Under the pieces are notes generated by a model, which saw nothing but the letters and a program-made list of their open reading frames with translations, made no database searches and was not told the origin of the DNA. From contig JAPDQB010000029.1 of assembly GCA_034506175.1 (NCBI GenBank), positions 18,859-82,858 on the forward strand: DNA of 64,000 bases. Reading direction: 5' to 3'. The stretch's first letter is position 1. Every line of letters begins with the position of its first letter. The position numbers were made by a program, and so were the translations under genes. This document shows positions 18,272-27,500 of the stretch, one piece after another. The DNA comes from a candidate division KSB1 bacterium (lineage in GTDB: Bacteria > Zhuqueibacterota > Zhuqueibacteria > Zhuqueibacterales > Zhuqueibacteraceae).

Positions 18272-18329
18272 ACACGGTAGTGCATCAACGCTGTCATCAT
18301 TCAAGGTTAAACAAAGGCTGGGTGAAGCT

Positions 18330-19937
18330 ATGGAAAGAGCAAGCATCTTTGGACCCCGGCGGCTGCACCGAATGCCGCGGCCAGGGCGTGGACTCCACGC
18401 TGCCATGACAGGCCTGGCATTTTTGCTGTTGGTCGCAAGCCAGGTTTTTGCACGCCAAGCGGACAGCACCGTGGCGGCCAATGGCCGGCTTGACTACAGG
18501 CCATACAGCGAGGCGGAAATTGCCACGGTGTTGCAACGGCCGCTGACGATGGAGGATTGCATCCGCATCGCGCTGCGGAAAAACATTCAACTGCGGATGG
18601 CCGAGGGCAATCTGGCCCGAGCGGAAGCCTCTCATACCGGCAGCTACGGCAAATTTTTGCCGGTTTTCAGTTTGGAAGGCGGCCGGGTCAACACCCTCTT
18701 GAAGGAGCCTCAACAGTTTAAGAGACCCAATGATTTGCCGGATTCGCTCGGCGGGCTGGTGGAGGCGCGCTTTGACAACCAGGCGACGATTTTCGGCTCG
18801 GCGCAATTGTTCCTGCCCACAGGCGCAACCTTTCAGGCTGTGACCGATTTTCTGCACGACGTGCGTTCGCCGTTTGGCAATCCCATCTCCAAAAATGACA
18901 ATCGCAGCTACGAATTTAGCCTGACGCAACCGCTGTTGCGCGGCTTCGGCCCGACCGTCGCCCGCAGTTCACTGATTTCCACCGGCTACGACCGGCAGAT
19001 TGAAGAAAAGCTTTTATTGAACTCACGCCTGCAAACGGTGTTTGCCATCAAGCGTGCCTATTACGATGCGTTGCTGGCTCGCGAGTTGGTGAAGGTGAAT
19101 GAAGCTGCGGTGCGCAGCGATTCGATCCTGATCGAGGCTTCGGCGGCATTGATTGAGGCCAAGAAGGCCTCCCGCCGTGATGTTTTGAGCGCGCAAATTC
19201 GTTTTGCCGATGATCGCGCCGCACTCATTGCCAGCCAAACCGACTATGAGCTTGCGCTTGACAATCTCAAGAACGTCATGGGCATCGCCATTGATCAGCC
19301 CCTGACCCTGGAAGAGAAAGGACTCGAGTACGAGCCCATTACCCTGGATGAAAAGCAGATGGTGCAACTGGCCCTCCAAAACAACCCGTCGTTGCAAGGC
19401 ACCGAGCTTGGCATCAAGCGCAGCCGTATTCAGTTGCGGGTCGCTAAAAACGAGCTGCTGCCGCAGCTTGATCTGGTTGCCGCCTACTCTTCCAATTTGG
19501 AAAAAGATGTGGTGTTGAACCAAAGCATGAGCCACAGCAGCGGCTGGCAGGCCAACTTGAAATTGAGCTATTCGTTTTTAAGCCGCGACGCCGCCGCCAA
19601 GGCCGAGAACGCCGAAATCGCGCTCCGGCAGCAGGAAGACCGCTTGCTGGATCAGCAACGCCAGATCATGGTCAACGTTCGTGACATTGTGCGCAGCGTC
19701 TACACCTCCACCGAGGAAATCAACGCCATCAAGCGCAGCATCGAGGTGGCGGAGGATAAATATGCTTTCGCCACGACCATGTTCAGCCTGGGGCGGGCCT
19801 CGAACTTTGACATTACCGACGCCCAGGAATTTTTGTTGAAGGCGAGAAATCAATATTTGCGCAAATTGGTCGAATATCATACCCGTCTGGCATTGTTGGA
19901 GAGCCTGACCGGCCAGGCCGTTACGCCTGCCAGATAA
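18330..19937 (+). CDS. TolC-family outer membrane efflux protein
   Basis: Starting at ATG 18330 the protein has 535 residues with an N-terminal signal (TGLAFLLLVASQVFARQ). Two TolC repeats are visible. The first begins TMEDCIRIALRKNIQLRMAE and includes SLTQPLLRGFGPTVARSSL; the second includes LALQNNPSLQGTELGIKRSR and LGRASNFDITDAQEFLL. Both have the long alpha-helical hairpins of the periplasmic tunnel. It forms the trimeric outer-membrane exit duct for the adaptor and MacB genes that follow directly (50 bases to the adaptor start). An earlier in-frame start would add 34 residues lacking a signal and is less likely. Confidence 0.93.
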   Translation: MERASIFGPRRLHRMPRPGRGLHAAMTGLAFLLLVASQVFARQADSTVAANGRLDYRPYSEAEIATVLQRPLTMEDCIRIALRKNIQLRMAEGNLARAEASHTGSYGKFLPVFSLEGGRVNTLLKEPQQFKRPNDLPDSLGGLVEARFDNQATIFGSAQLFLPTGATFQAVTDFLHDVRSPFGNPISKNDNRSYEFSLTQPLLRGFGPTVARSSLISTGYDRQIEEKLLLNSRLQTVFAIKRAYYDALLARELVKVNEAAVRSDSILIEASAALIEAKKASRRDVLSAQIRFADDRAALIASQTDYELALDNLKNVMGIAIDQPLTLEEKGLEYEPITLDEKQMVQLALQNNPSLQGTELGIKRSRIQLRVAKNELLPQLDLVAAYSSNLEKDVVLNQSMSHSSGWQANLKLSYSFLSRDAAAKAENAEIALRQQEDRLLDQQRQIMVNVRDIVRSVYTSTEEINAIKRSIEVAEDKYAFATTMFSLGRASNFDITDAQEFLLKARNQYLRKLVEYHTRLALLESLTGQAVTPAR

Positions 19938-19987
19938 TGCCGGCCATTGTCGATCAATTCATATTCAACCAGCAGGAGGTCGATCCC

Positions 19988-21205
19988 ATGAAAAAAATTT
20001 TCGAGATGATTGCAGCCAGCTTTTCCGCTCAAAACCGCCGCAAAACTTTTATGGTTGTGGCGCCGGTGGTGGCCGTGCTTTTTGTCAGCAGTTCGCTGTT
20101 GGTTTCAGAAACGGAATCGACGAACATTCCCACGATCAGGGTCAAGCGCGGTGATGTCACCATAAAAATTACGGAGAGCGGCGAGTTGCGCGCCCAAGAC
20201 CAGGTGACAATCAGCGCCGTAACCGACAAGCAGATTTTGTGGTTGGTTCCGGAGGGACAATGGGTGGAAGAAGGCGATACCCTGATCAAATTCGAGTCGG
20301 AAAAATATATCATTTCCCGCGGCGAAGCCGAATCCTCACTATTGATTGCGAAATCGGACCTGGTACGGGCGCAAAGCGATCTGGAGGGCCAGCTTGCCAA
20401 AGAAGAGGCGGCGCGCAAGAATTTTGAGGCGCTTCCCGAATTGGCGAAAAAAGGCTTCATCCAGGAGAGCGAGGTGGAGCAAACCCGCCTGGCCTACATG
20501 GAAATCAAATCCCGAACCCGGGCGCTGCAAGCGGCCGTGGATGCGGCGCGCGCCAATGTGGAGCGCACCGAGCGTGCCGTCGCGCAGCAAGACCGCAAGT
20601 TGCGTCAGGGCGTGGTTTTGGCACCGCGCGCCGGTCTGGTGGTTTACGCCGTCACCGGCGATGCGGAAAATCAGAAAAAAATCTCCGTCGGCATGATTCC
20701 GTTCGAGGGGATGGATTTGATGTATTTGCCGGATGTCTCCTCCATGATGGTCGACACGGAGATTAGTGAAGTGGATCTCGCCAAGGCGCAAATCGGCCAG
20801 GCGGTGGACATCCGCCTGGACGCCTATCCGGATGTGCTGTTCAAGGGCGAAATCATTTATATTGCCGATTTGGCCAAGCGCAAGATCAGCCGCATCACCG
20901 GCAAGGCGACCGGCGCCAAAGTTTTTGACGTCACCGTAAAGGTGCTCGATCAGGATCGCCGGCTCAAACCGGGGTTGACGGCCACGCTCGATATTATCGT
21001 CAATCAGCGCAGGGATGTCTTGTATATTCCGCTCGAAGCCGTCTTTCTCGATGAACAGGATCAAACCATCGCCTACGTCAAGAGCGGCGGCAAAATTAAA
21101 AGCCAGCCAATCCAAATCATCGAAAGTAACGACCGGGTGGCGGTGGTGCAGGAAGGCTTGAAGGAAGGCGAAGAGGTGTTGCTCGGCCGCCCCACCTCGA
21201 TTTAA
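19988..21205 (+). CDS. Periplasmic adaptor (membrane fusion) protein, HlyD/MacA type
   Basis: ATG at 19988 is preceded by AGGAGG at good spacing; an upstream ATG at 19937 overlaps the tolC stop but has no such site. The 405-residue protein has an N-terminal membrane anchor (FMVVAPVVAVLFVSSSLL) and a barrel-sandwich domain beginning VKRGDVTIKITESGELRAQD. A long coiled-coil hairpin (SLLIAKSDLVRAQSDLEGQL to about AVAQQDRKL) and the lipoyl/beta-barrel domain with KRKISRITGKATGAKVFDVTV follow. It joins the MacB-type inner-membrane transporter to TolC. Confidence 0.92.
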   Translation: MKKIFEMIAASFSAQNRRKTFMVVAPVVAVLFVSSSLLVSETESTNIPTIRVKRGDVTIKITESGELRAQDQVTISAVTDKQILWLVPEGQWVEEGDTLIKFESEKYIISRGEAESSLLIAKSDLVRAQSDLEGQLAKEEAARKNFEALPELAKKGFIQESEVEQTRLAYMEIKSRTRALQAAVDAARANVERTERAVAQQDRKLRQGVVLAPRAGLVVYAVTGDAENQKKISVGMIPFEGMDLMYLPDVSSMMVDTEISEVDLAKAQIGQAVDIRLDAYPDVLFKGEIIYIADLAKRKISRITGKATGAKVFDVTVKVLDQDRRLKPGLTATLDIIVNQRRDVLYIPLEAVFLDEQDQTIAYVKSGGKIKSQPIQIIESNDRVAVVQEGLKEGEEVLLGRPTSI

Positions 21206-21240
21206 ATGAACGCGAATCCACGTCCACAGGGAGAAAAACC

Positions 21241-21966
21241 ATGCTCGTCGAAGTGAAAGACTTGACGCGAAAATATGTGATGGGTGAGACCGAGGTGCAT
21301 GCTTTGCGCGGTGTGTCGCTGAGCGTGGAGCGCGGCGAATTTGTGGCGATTATGGGGCCTTCCGGCTCCGGCAAGTCGACGCTGATGCATTTGCTGGGCT
21401 GCCTGGACCGCCCCACCACTGGCACCTATAGGCTGGGCGGCACGCCGGTTGAAAAGCTGACGGATCAGGAACTGTCGCGGCTGCGCAACCGCAAAGTCGG
21501 GTTTGTTTTTCAAACTTTCAACCTCATCGCCCAGCTCAACGTGATGGAAAACGTCGAAGTGCCGCTGATTTACATGGGGTTGGAAAGTGCCAAGCGCCAA
21601 CGCCTTTGCGCGGAAGTGCTCGAGGCGGTGGGCTTGGGCCATCGCGGCACGCACCGGCCCAATGAGCTTTCCGGTGGCGAAAATCAGCGCGTAGCCATTG
21701 CTCGTGCCCTGGTGACGAGTCCGGATATTATTCTTGCCGACGAGCCGACCGGCAATCTCGACACCAAAACCGGCAACGAGATCATGGAGATTCTGCGGGA
21801 TTTGAACGAGCGCGGCACCACCATCGTGCTGGTCACGCACGAAATTTCCAAAGCCAAATGGGCGCGGCGCATCATTCACATGCAAGACGGCCGCATCTTG
21901 CGCGAGCTGACCGGCGGCCAAATTCAGCAACTGGTGGATTTGTTTCAGGACTTGCCACAGGCGTAG
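21241..21966 (+). CDS. ABC transporter ATP-binding protein, MacB/LolD type
   Basis: A 241-residue ATPase with Walker [10 protein letters not shown] (39-47), Q-loop [13 protein letters not shown], signature [15 protein letters not shown] and Walker [12 protein letters not shown]. The [13 protein letters not shown] stretch and [14 protein letters not shown] place it in the MacB/LolD family. It pairs with the FtsX-type permease 42 bases downstream and the adaptor and TolC genes upstream. Unlike E. coli MacB, ATPase and permease are separate polypeptides. Confidence 0.94.
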   Translation: MLVEVKDLTRKYVMGETEVHALRGVSLSVERGEFVAIMGPSGSGKSTLMHLLGCLDRPTTGTYRLGGTPVEKLTDQELSRLRNRKVGFVFQTFNLIAQLNVMENVEVPLIYMGLESAKRQRLCAEVLEAVGLGHRGTHRPNELSGGENQRVAIARALVTSPDIILADEPTGNLDTKTGNEIMEILRDLNERGTTIVLVTHEISKAKWARRIIHMQDGRILRELTGGQIQQLVDLFQDLPQA

Positions 21967-22007
21967 AACTCCGAATACATTCATCCCAAAATTGACACCG
22001 GAATTTT

Positions 22008-23243
22008 ATGCAATACTCTGAAAGTTTGCGCATCGGGATCAAAAGTATTTTGGTCCATAAATTGCGCTCGTTCCTCACCACGCTGGGCGTGATCTTCGGC
22101 GTCGCCGCGGTGATTTCGATGCTGTCGATCGGGGAAGGCGCCAAACGCGCCGCGATCGAGCAAATCAAGCTTTTGGGCACCAATAATATTCGCGTCAATC
22201 ACCTCAAGCTGACCGGAACGCAGGCCGAAGAGGCGGAGAAGAAATTTTCCGACGGCTTGAGCTATAACGATGGCCGCTTGATCCGCGCCAATCTGCCGAA
22301 CGTCAAAGGCGTGGCGCCGCTCAAATTCGTCGAAATCGAGGTGTTGTTTGGCAACAAGGAATCCACCGGCCGCGTCATTGGCACCGATGAAGCTTACCAG
22401 TGGGTTACCAATTTTTATCCGCGTGATGGGCGTTTCATTACGAACATGGATGTGCTGGAGTCGAAACGGGTTTGTGTCATTGGCGCAGAAGTCCGCCAGG
22501 AGCTTTTTGGCTATCGCAATCCCATCGGCCGACGGCTGAAAATCGGCGACTTCTGGTTCACCGTGGTCGGCGTCATGGAGCCGAAAACCGTCAAGGAAGG
22601 CAAAACCTCGGTGATCAAGCTGCGCAACATCAACAAAGATATTTACATTCCGATCACCACGGCGCTCAAACGCTTTACGGAGGAGGACCGCCCGAATTTT
22701 ATCGAAGAGATTGCCGTTCAGGTGCAAAACGAAGACGAAGTCGTTCCGACTGCCGAAATTGTCAAGCGCCTGCTTTACCGCACCCACAACGGCGTCAATG
22801 ATTACGAGATCGTCATTCCGGCCGAGCTGATCGCGCAAAGCCAGAGAACCCAGCGCGTCTTCAATATCGTCATGGGCTCGATCGCCGCCATTTCCTTATT
22901 GGTCGGCGGCATCGGCATCATGAACATCATGCTCGCCAGCGTCACCGAACGCACGAAAGAGATCGGCACGCGGCGCGCGCTCGGCGCCACTGAGCAGGAT
23001 ATCATGGGCCAGTTTCTCAATGAGACGGTTTTGATCAGCGTCACCGGCGGCATCATCGGCATCATTTTGGGCACGGTGATGGCCAAAGCCATCAACCTGT
23101 TTGCAGGATGGGATACGGTGATTGCGCTCTACAGTGTGGTGGTCGCCTTTGGCATCTCGGCGCTGGTGGGAATCGTGTTCGGGCTTTACCCGGCGCGCAA
23201 AGCCGCCAAGATGGACCCGATTGCGGCGCTGCGGTTCGAGTGA
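22008..23243 (+). CDS. ABC transporter permease, MacB (FtsX) type
   Basis: A 411-residue permease with one N-terminal membrane helix (LRSFLTTLGVIFGVAAVISM), a large periplasmic MacB-PCD domain and three C-terminal helices. The C-terminal region contains GSIAAISLLVGGIGIMNIML, ERTKEIGTRRALGA and LYPARKAAKMDPIAALRFE, the classic FtsX/MacB signature. It powers mechanotransmission-type export of peptides, lipids or small molecules from the periplasm through TolC. The substrate is not predictable. Confidence 0.94.
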   Translation: MQYSESLRIGIKSILVHKLRSFLTTLGVIFGVAAVISMLSIGEGAKRAAIEQIKLLGTNNIRVNHLKLTGTQAEEAEKKFSDGLSYNDGRLIRANLPNVKGVAPLKFVEIEVLFGNKESTGRVIGTDEAYQWVTNFYPRDGRFITNMDVLESKRVCVIGAEVRQELFGYRNPIGRRLKIGDFWFTVVGVMEPKTVKEGKTSVIKLRNINKDIYIPITTALKRFTEEDRPNFIEEIAVQVQNEDEVVPTAEIVKRLLYRTHNGVNDYEIVIPAELIAQSQRTQRVFNIVMGSIAAISLLVGGIGIMNIMLASVTERTKEIGTRRALGATEQDIMGQFLNETVLISVTGGIIGIILGTVMAKAINLFAGWDTVIALYSVVVAFGISALVGIVFGLYPARKAAKMDPIAALRFE

Positions 23244-23273
23244 TTTGTCCGGAACAAGCGTTTGCATAAAATC

Positions 23274-23309
23274 TCGCCTTGCCAAACTGACGATGAGTTG
23301 GCAAGGCGA
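23274..23309 (+). terminator. Hairpin after the MacAB-TolC operon
   Basis: TCGCCTTGCCAA (23274-23285) pairs perfectly with TTGGCAAGGCGA (23298-23309) around a 12-base loop, about 30 bases after the permease stop. T-rich sequence (TGTTGTTTTCGGCTTTTTTT) follows, with a short gap, so it is a probable intrinsic terminator. Confidence 0.65.
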
Positions 23310-23339
23310 TGTTGTTTTCGGCTTTTTTTCACAAAAAAC

Positions 23340-23368
23340 TTGACTTGCACAAAAAAAATTATTATACT
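23340..23368 (+). promoter_or_regulatory. Strong sigma70-type promoter upstream of the lipoprotein gene
   Basis: TTGACT (23340-23345), a 17-base A-rich spacer and TATACT (23363-23368). The start codon of the downstream lipoprotein is about 110 bases beyond the expected transcription start. Confidence 0.65.
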
Positions 23369-23486
23369 TCGACACTTTTCTTTCTGCTTCGTCACATTTC
23401 ACCGGGCTGTGGGCAGCGGCAGATATGGGTTGCGGTGACAGGTCCTAATTTTTACCCTCATCAATTTAACGACGGTGGATGGTTGA

Positions 23487-24326
23487 ATGTGCAAGAGTAA
23501 AACAAGGGTTTGCTGTTCTATTTTTGCCTTTGTGGCGCTTGCAGCGATGCCGGCATTTTTTTTCGCAGCGTGCAATTCGCGACATGCTGAAACCCCGCCC
23601 TTCGATCTCGCCGGCTCGGACGCCAAAGCCGTGGCGCTGGCGGATTCCGTGATGGCGGCGTGCGGCGGACGCGAGAATTGGGAAAAAACGCGCGTGGTGA
23701 CGTGGGACTGGTTTGGCAAGCGGCTCAACGTTTGGGACAAATGGACCGGCGACGTTCGCGTCGAGTCGAGAAGGTCGTTGATCCTGATGAACCTGAACAC
23801 CAAGAAGGGCCGCGCCTGGAAAGACGGCCACGAGATTACCGAGCCTGACAAGCTCCAGCGCGCCCTCGACTATGGCTATGAAGCCTGGGCCAACGATTCA
23901 TATTGGATGTTCCTTCCCTTTAAATTAAAGGACGGCGGCGTTACGCTGAAATACCTCGGCGAGGGCCTCACCGCCGAGGGCCAACCGGCTGAGATTTTGA
24001 GCGTGACGTTTACCAAAGTCGGCCTGACGCCAAATAACAAGCATCATGTTTATATTGACAAAGCCAGCAAGCTGTTGGTGCAGTGGGATTTTTTTGCGGA
24101 TGCCAACGATCCGGCCCCGAGTTTTTCGGTGCCGTGGAAGAATTATCAAAAATTCGGCAAGATTCTGCTCTCGGACGACCGCGGCGAAGGCGCCAGAAAA
24201 AAACACGTTGGCTTGGGGGTCTTCGAGACGCTGCCGACTACAGTTTTCAACAGCCCGGACCCGATCGACTGGATGAAACTGCAAAGCGAAATGACAAACG
24301 GCAAACAACGCCAATCCGGCGGATAA
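23487..24326 (+). CDS. Outer-membrane lipoprotein of unknown function (LolA/DUF6503-like)
   Basis: A 279-residue protein with a lipoprotein signal (FAFVALAAMPAFFFAAC, lipid-modified Cys about residue 29). The mature part begins with ALADSVMAACGGRENWEKTR and continues VTWDWFGKRLNVWDKWTGDV. It resembles the beta-rich outer-membrane lipoprotein-sorting/DUF6503 type seen in Bacteroidota relatives (LKYLGEGLTAEGQPAEILSV, then NKHHVYIDKASKLLVQWDF). A role in holding a hydrophobic ligand is inferred from the fold family only. It has its own promoter and no co-directional neighbour close by. Confidence 0.7.
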   Translation: MCKSKTRVCCSIFAFVALAAMPAFFFAACNSRHAETPPFDLAGSDAKAVALADSVMAACGGRENWEKTRVVTWDWFGKRLNVWDKWTGDVRVESRRSLILMNLNTKKGRAWKDGHEITEPDKLQRALDYGYEAWANDSYWMFLPFKLKDGGVTLKYLGEGLTAEGQPAEILSVTFTKVGLTPNNKHHVYIDKASKLLVQWDFFADANDPAPSFSVPWKNYQKFGKILLSDDRGEGARKKHVGLGVFETLPTTVFNSPDPIDWMKLQSEMTNGKQRQSGG

Positions 24327-24597
24327 TTGTAATTTTATGAAAAGATTACTGAGTAAATTGCCACCCGCCCGGTGACTTTTTGCATGAGGCACAGGATGGC
24401 ATGCGGACGGTGAGTTCCTGCCAATCACTCAATTCACAAATCAATTCAACAAGAGGTTGCTTATGACATGACATGAAAACGACTTGGCGCGCAGACAGGC
24501 TTTTTTATATGCTCTGCCAGGACTGCAGAGCAGCCCCTATGAAGGAGTCAAACCGTGAAGCTTTTCCCCCACACTTCTAACAACACGGAGGTTATCC

Positions 24598-27500
24598 ATG
24601 CAGCGTATTGGGACGATCGGCGTGCTCATGATTTTTGGCGCCTTGCCGATCTTGGCGCAAACACAAGCCAGCCGCGCGGTCAAAGTCGTTTATCCGGTCA
24701 GAACCGGCGAATCGAAATCGCTGATCGAGTTGGCCAAAGAAATGAAACCCGGCACGTTGCACAAACAAGGCGCCGGCGATCGCGAAATTCCGAACCGGTT
24801 TTCGAATGTGACCAAGCCCGACGAGAGCGGCGCCACCTTCTCTATCGATGCGGCCTGGCAGCGCGCCGCCGGCCAACGCGCCGCGGCGGCGCCAACCCTG
24901 GTGATTGAAGGCCTGAGCAGCGACGATAATTCGGCGCTTTTGGGTTTTAGGGTGGCGCCGTCGGATGTCAATGGCGACGTTGGGCCCAATCACATCGTCG
25001 AGATGGTGAATCTGCTGTATCGGGTTTGGAACAAAAGCGGCACGCCGTTAATTCCGCCAATCTCCACCGACGCGCTGTGGAGCGGTTTTGGCGGCAACTG
25101 TGAATTCAACAACGACGGCGATCCCATCGTGTTTTATGACGAAATCAACGACCGCTGGATTTTGAGCCAGTTCGTTTTTTCAGTCAGCCAGTGCATCGCC
25201 TGCTCGAAAACCGGCGATCCGACCGGAGAATATTGGCTGTACGAATATTCCACGCCGGGCAACGACTATCCGAAAATGAGCAATATGCCGGGGGCCTATT
25301 ACGGCACGATTAGAAATTTCAGCGCCACGTTCAAGATGGATGCGCACGCCTGGAACGGCGCCAAAATTCGCGTTGGCGATCCGACCGCGGAAATGATCGT
25401 GCAGACGATGACCGGCGTTACCGGCATCGATGGCGTTCAGCCTGTCGATCTCGATGGACCGCCGCCAGCCTCCAGCCCGGGCATTTTTGTGGGGCATGAC
25501 GATACCAACGACCGGCTCTATATGTACGAAATGACGCCCAATTTCACCGCCGGCACCGCCACGCTGACCGGCCCCACGTTTATTTCAGTGCCGGCTTACA
25601 GCTCATCTTTTCCACTCGGCATCCAACAATTGGGCACGACGCAACGGCTCGACATTCTGTCGCCGTTTGTGCGGTTTGTTTCGCATCTGCGCGATTTCGG
25701 CACGCACCAGTCGCTCATCGTCAACCACGTGGTGGATATCAATGACTTTGCCGACCACGCCGGTGAGCGCTGGTACGAGTTGCGCAAATCCGGAACCGGC
25801 CCTTGGACGCTTCATCAAAGCGGTTCGTATGCGCCGGATGCCCACCATCGGTGGATGGGCAATGCGGCGATTGACAAAAACGGCGCCATTGGCCTGGCTT
25901 ATACCACTTCCAGCAGCACGCTGAATCCGTCAATTCGCTACACCGGCCGTGAGGCCGCCGATCCGCTCGGGGTGATGACGTTAGCGGAAGGTGTTATTGC
26001 GGCGGGCACCGGCTCTCAAACCGGCACCGGCCGTTGGGGAGATTATTCGCGCATCACCGTCGATCCGGCTGACGGTGAAACCTTCTGGTATTTTGGCGGA
26101 TACGTTCAGCAGACCGGCTCATTTGAGTGGAATACGAAAATCGGATCGTTCAAAGTCGCTTCCACGCCGACGCCGCCGACGATTACCTCCACCCCGAATA
26201 CTTCCGCGACCGTTGGCGTGGCCTACTCCTATGATGCCAACAACACCGTCGAAGCCACCGGCTCGGCGCCGATCACTTTTTCTCTGTTGACCGGCCCCAC
26301 CGGTTTTTCAGTAACCAGCGCTGGCGTGGTGAGCTGGACGCCGACCTCCGGCCAAGTTGGCCCGCACACGGTGCAAATCCAGGCGACAAATGCTTTTGGA
26401 AGCGACACGCAAACTTACACGGTGACCGTGAGCGCGGCGCCGCCCTATGCGGCACGCATCAATTGCGGCGGCACGGTGAATTTCACCGACGGCAGCGGCA
26501 ACGTGTTTGTGGCGGACAAGGCTTTTGTCGCCGGCAGCTTTGGACACGACGGCCTGGGCAGCACCGGCTCGACGACTAGCGCCATCTCCAATACGACTGA
26601 CGATGCCCTTTACCAAACCTTCCGTCGCGTAAACGGCACGAGCAATTTCAGCTATAAGTTTGACGTGCCTTCCGCAGGCAATTACAATGTCACCCTGTAT
26701 TTCACCGAGCCGCAAAAAACCGCCAGTGGCCAGCGCCTCTTTGATGTGACCATCGAAGGCGTCATCCGGCTGGATAATTATGATATTTTTGCGGCCTCCG
26801 GCGGCCAGTTCTTCGCCAAAACCGAAACCTTCACGATCAATGTCGTTGACGGCCAGTTGAACGTCGTTTTCACCGGCGTGGTGAGCGGTGCTATTGTATC
26901 GGCTATCGCTGTGGTCGGCTCAACCCCGACTCCGGATATCAGCGTAGCGCCCACCAGCCTGAGTTTCGGCAACGTGAATACCGGCTCGTCCAGTGATCTG
27001 ACCGTTGCCGTCTCCAACGTCGGCTCGGCCAATTTGGATGTAACGGCCTTGTCGACGACTAATTCCACGTTTACGGTGGTTTCTCCAACCACGCCGTTCA
27101 CGATTACGCCCAGCGGCACGCCGGTTAACGTGACGGTGCGCTTCAGCCCGACTGCGGCCGGTTTGCAAAGCGGCAATTTGCAAATTACCAGCAACGATCC
27201 GGATGAAAACCCGCTCAACGTCGCTTTAACCGGCACCGGGGTAACACCGCCGCCCAGCGAGCCGGACATTCGTGTGACGCCAACAAGCCTCGCTTATGGC
27301 CAGGTCATTGTCGGGCAAACTTCCGACAAGACGGTGACGATATTCAACGATGGGACGGTGATTCTCAACGTCACCGGCCTGGCGACCACCAATGCAGCTT
27401 ACTCTGTGGTGAGTCCGACGACGCCATTTACCGTTGCTGCCAATGGCGGCTCGCAAATCGTGACGGTTCGCTTCGCTCCCACCGCGGTTGGAACCGCCAC

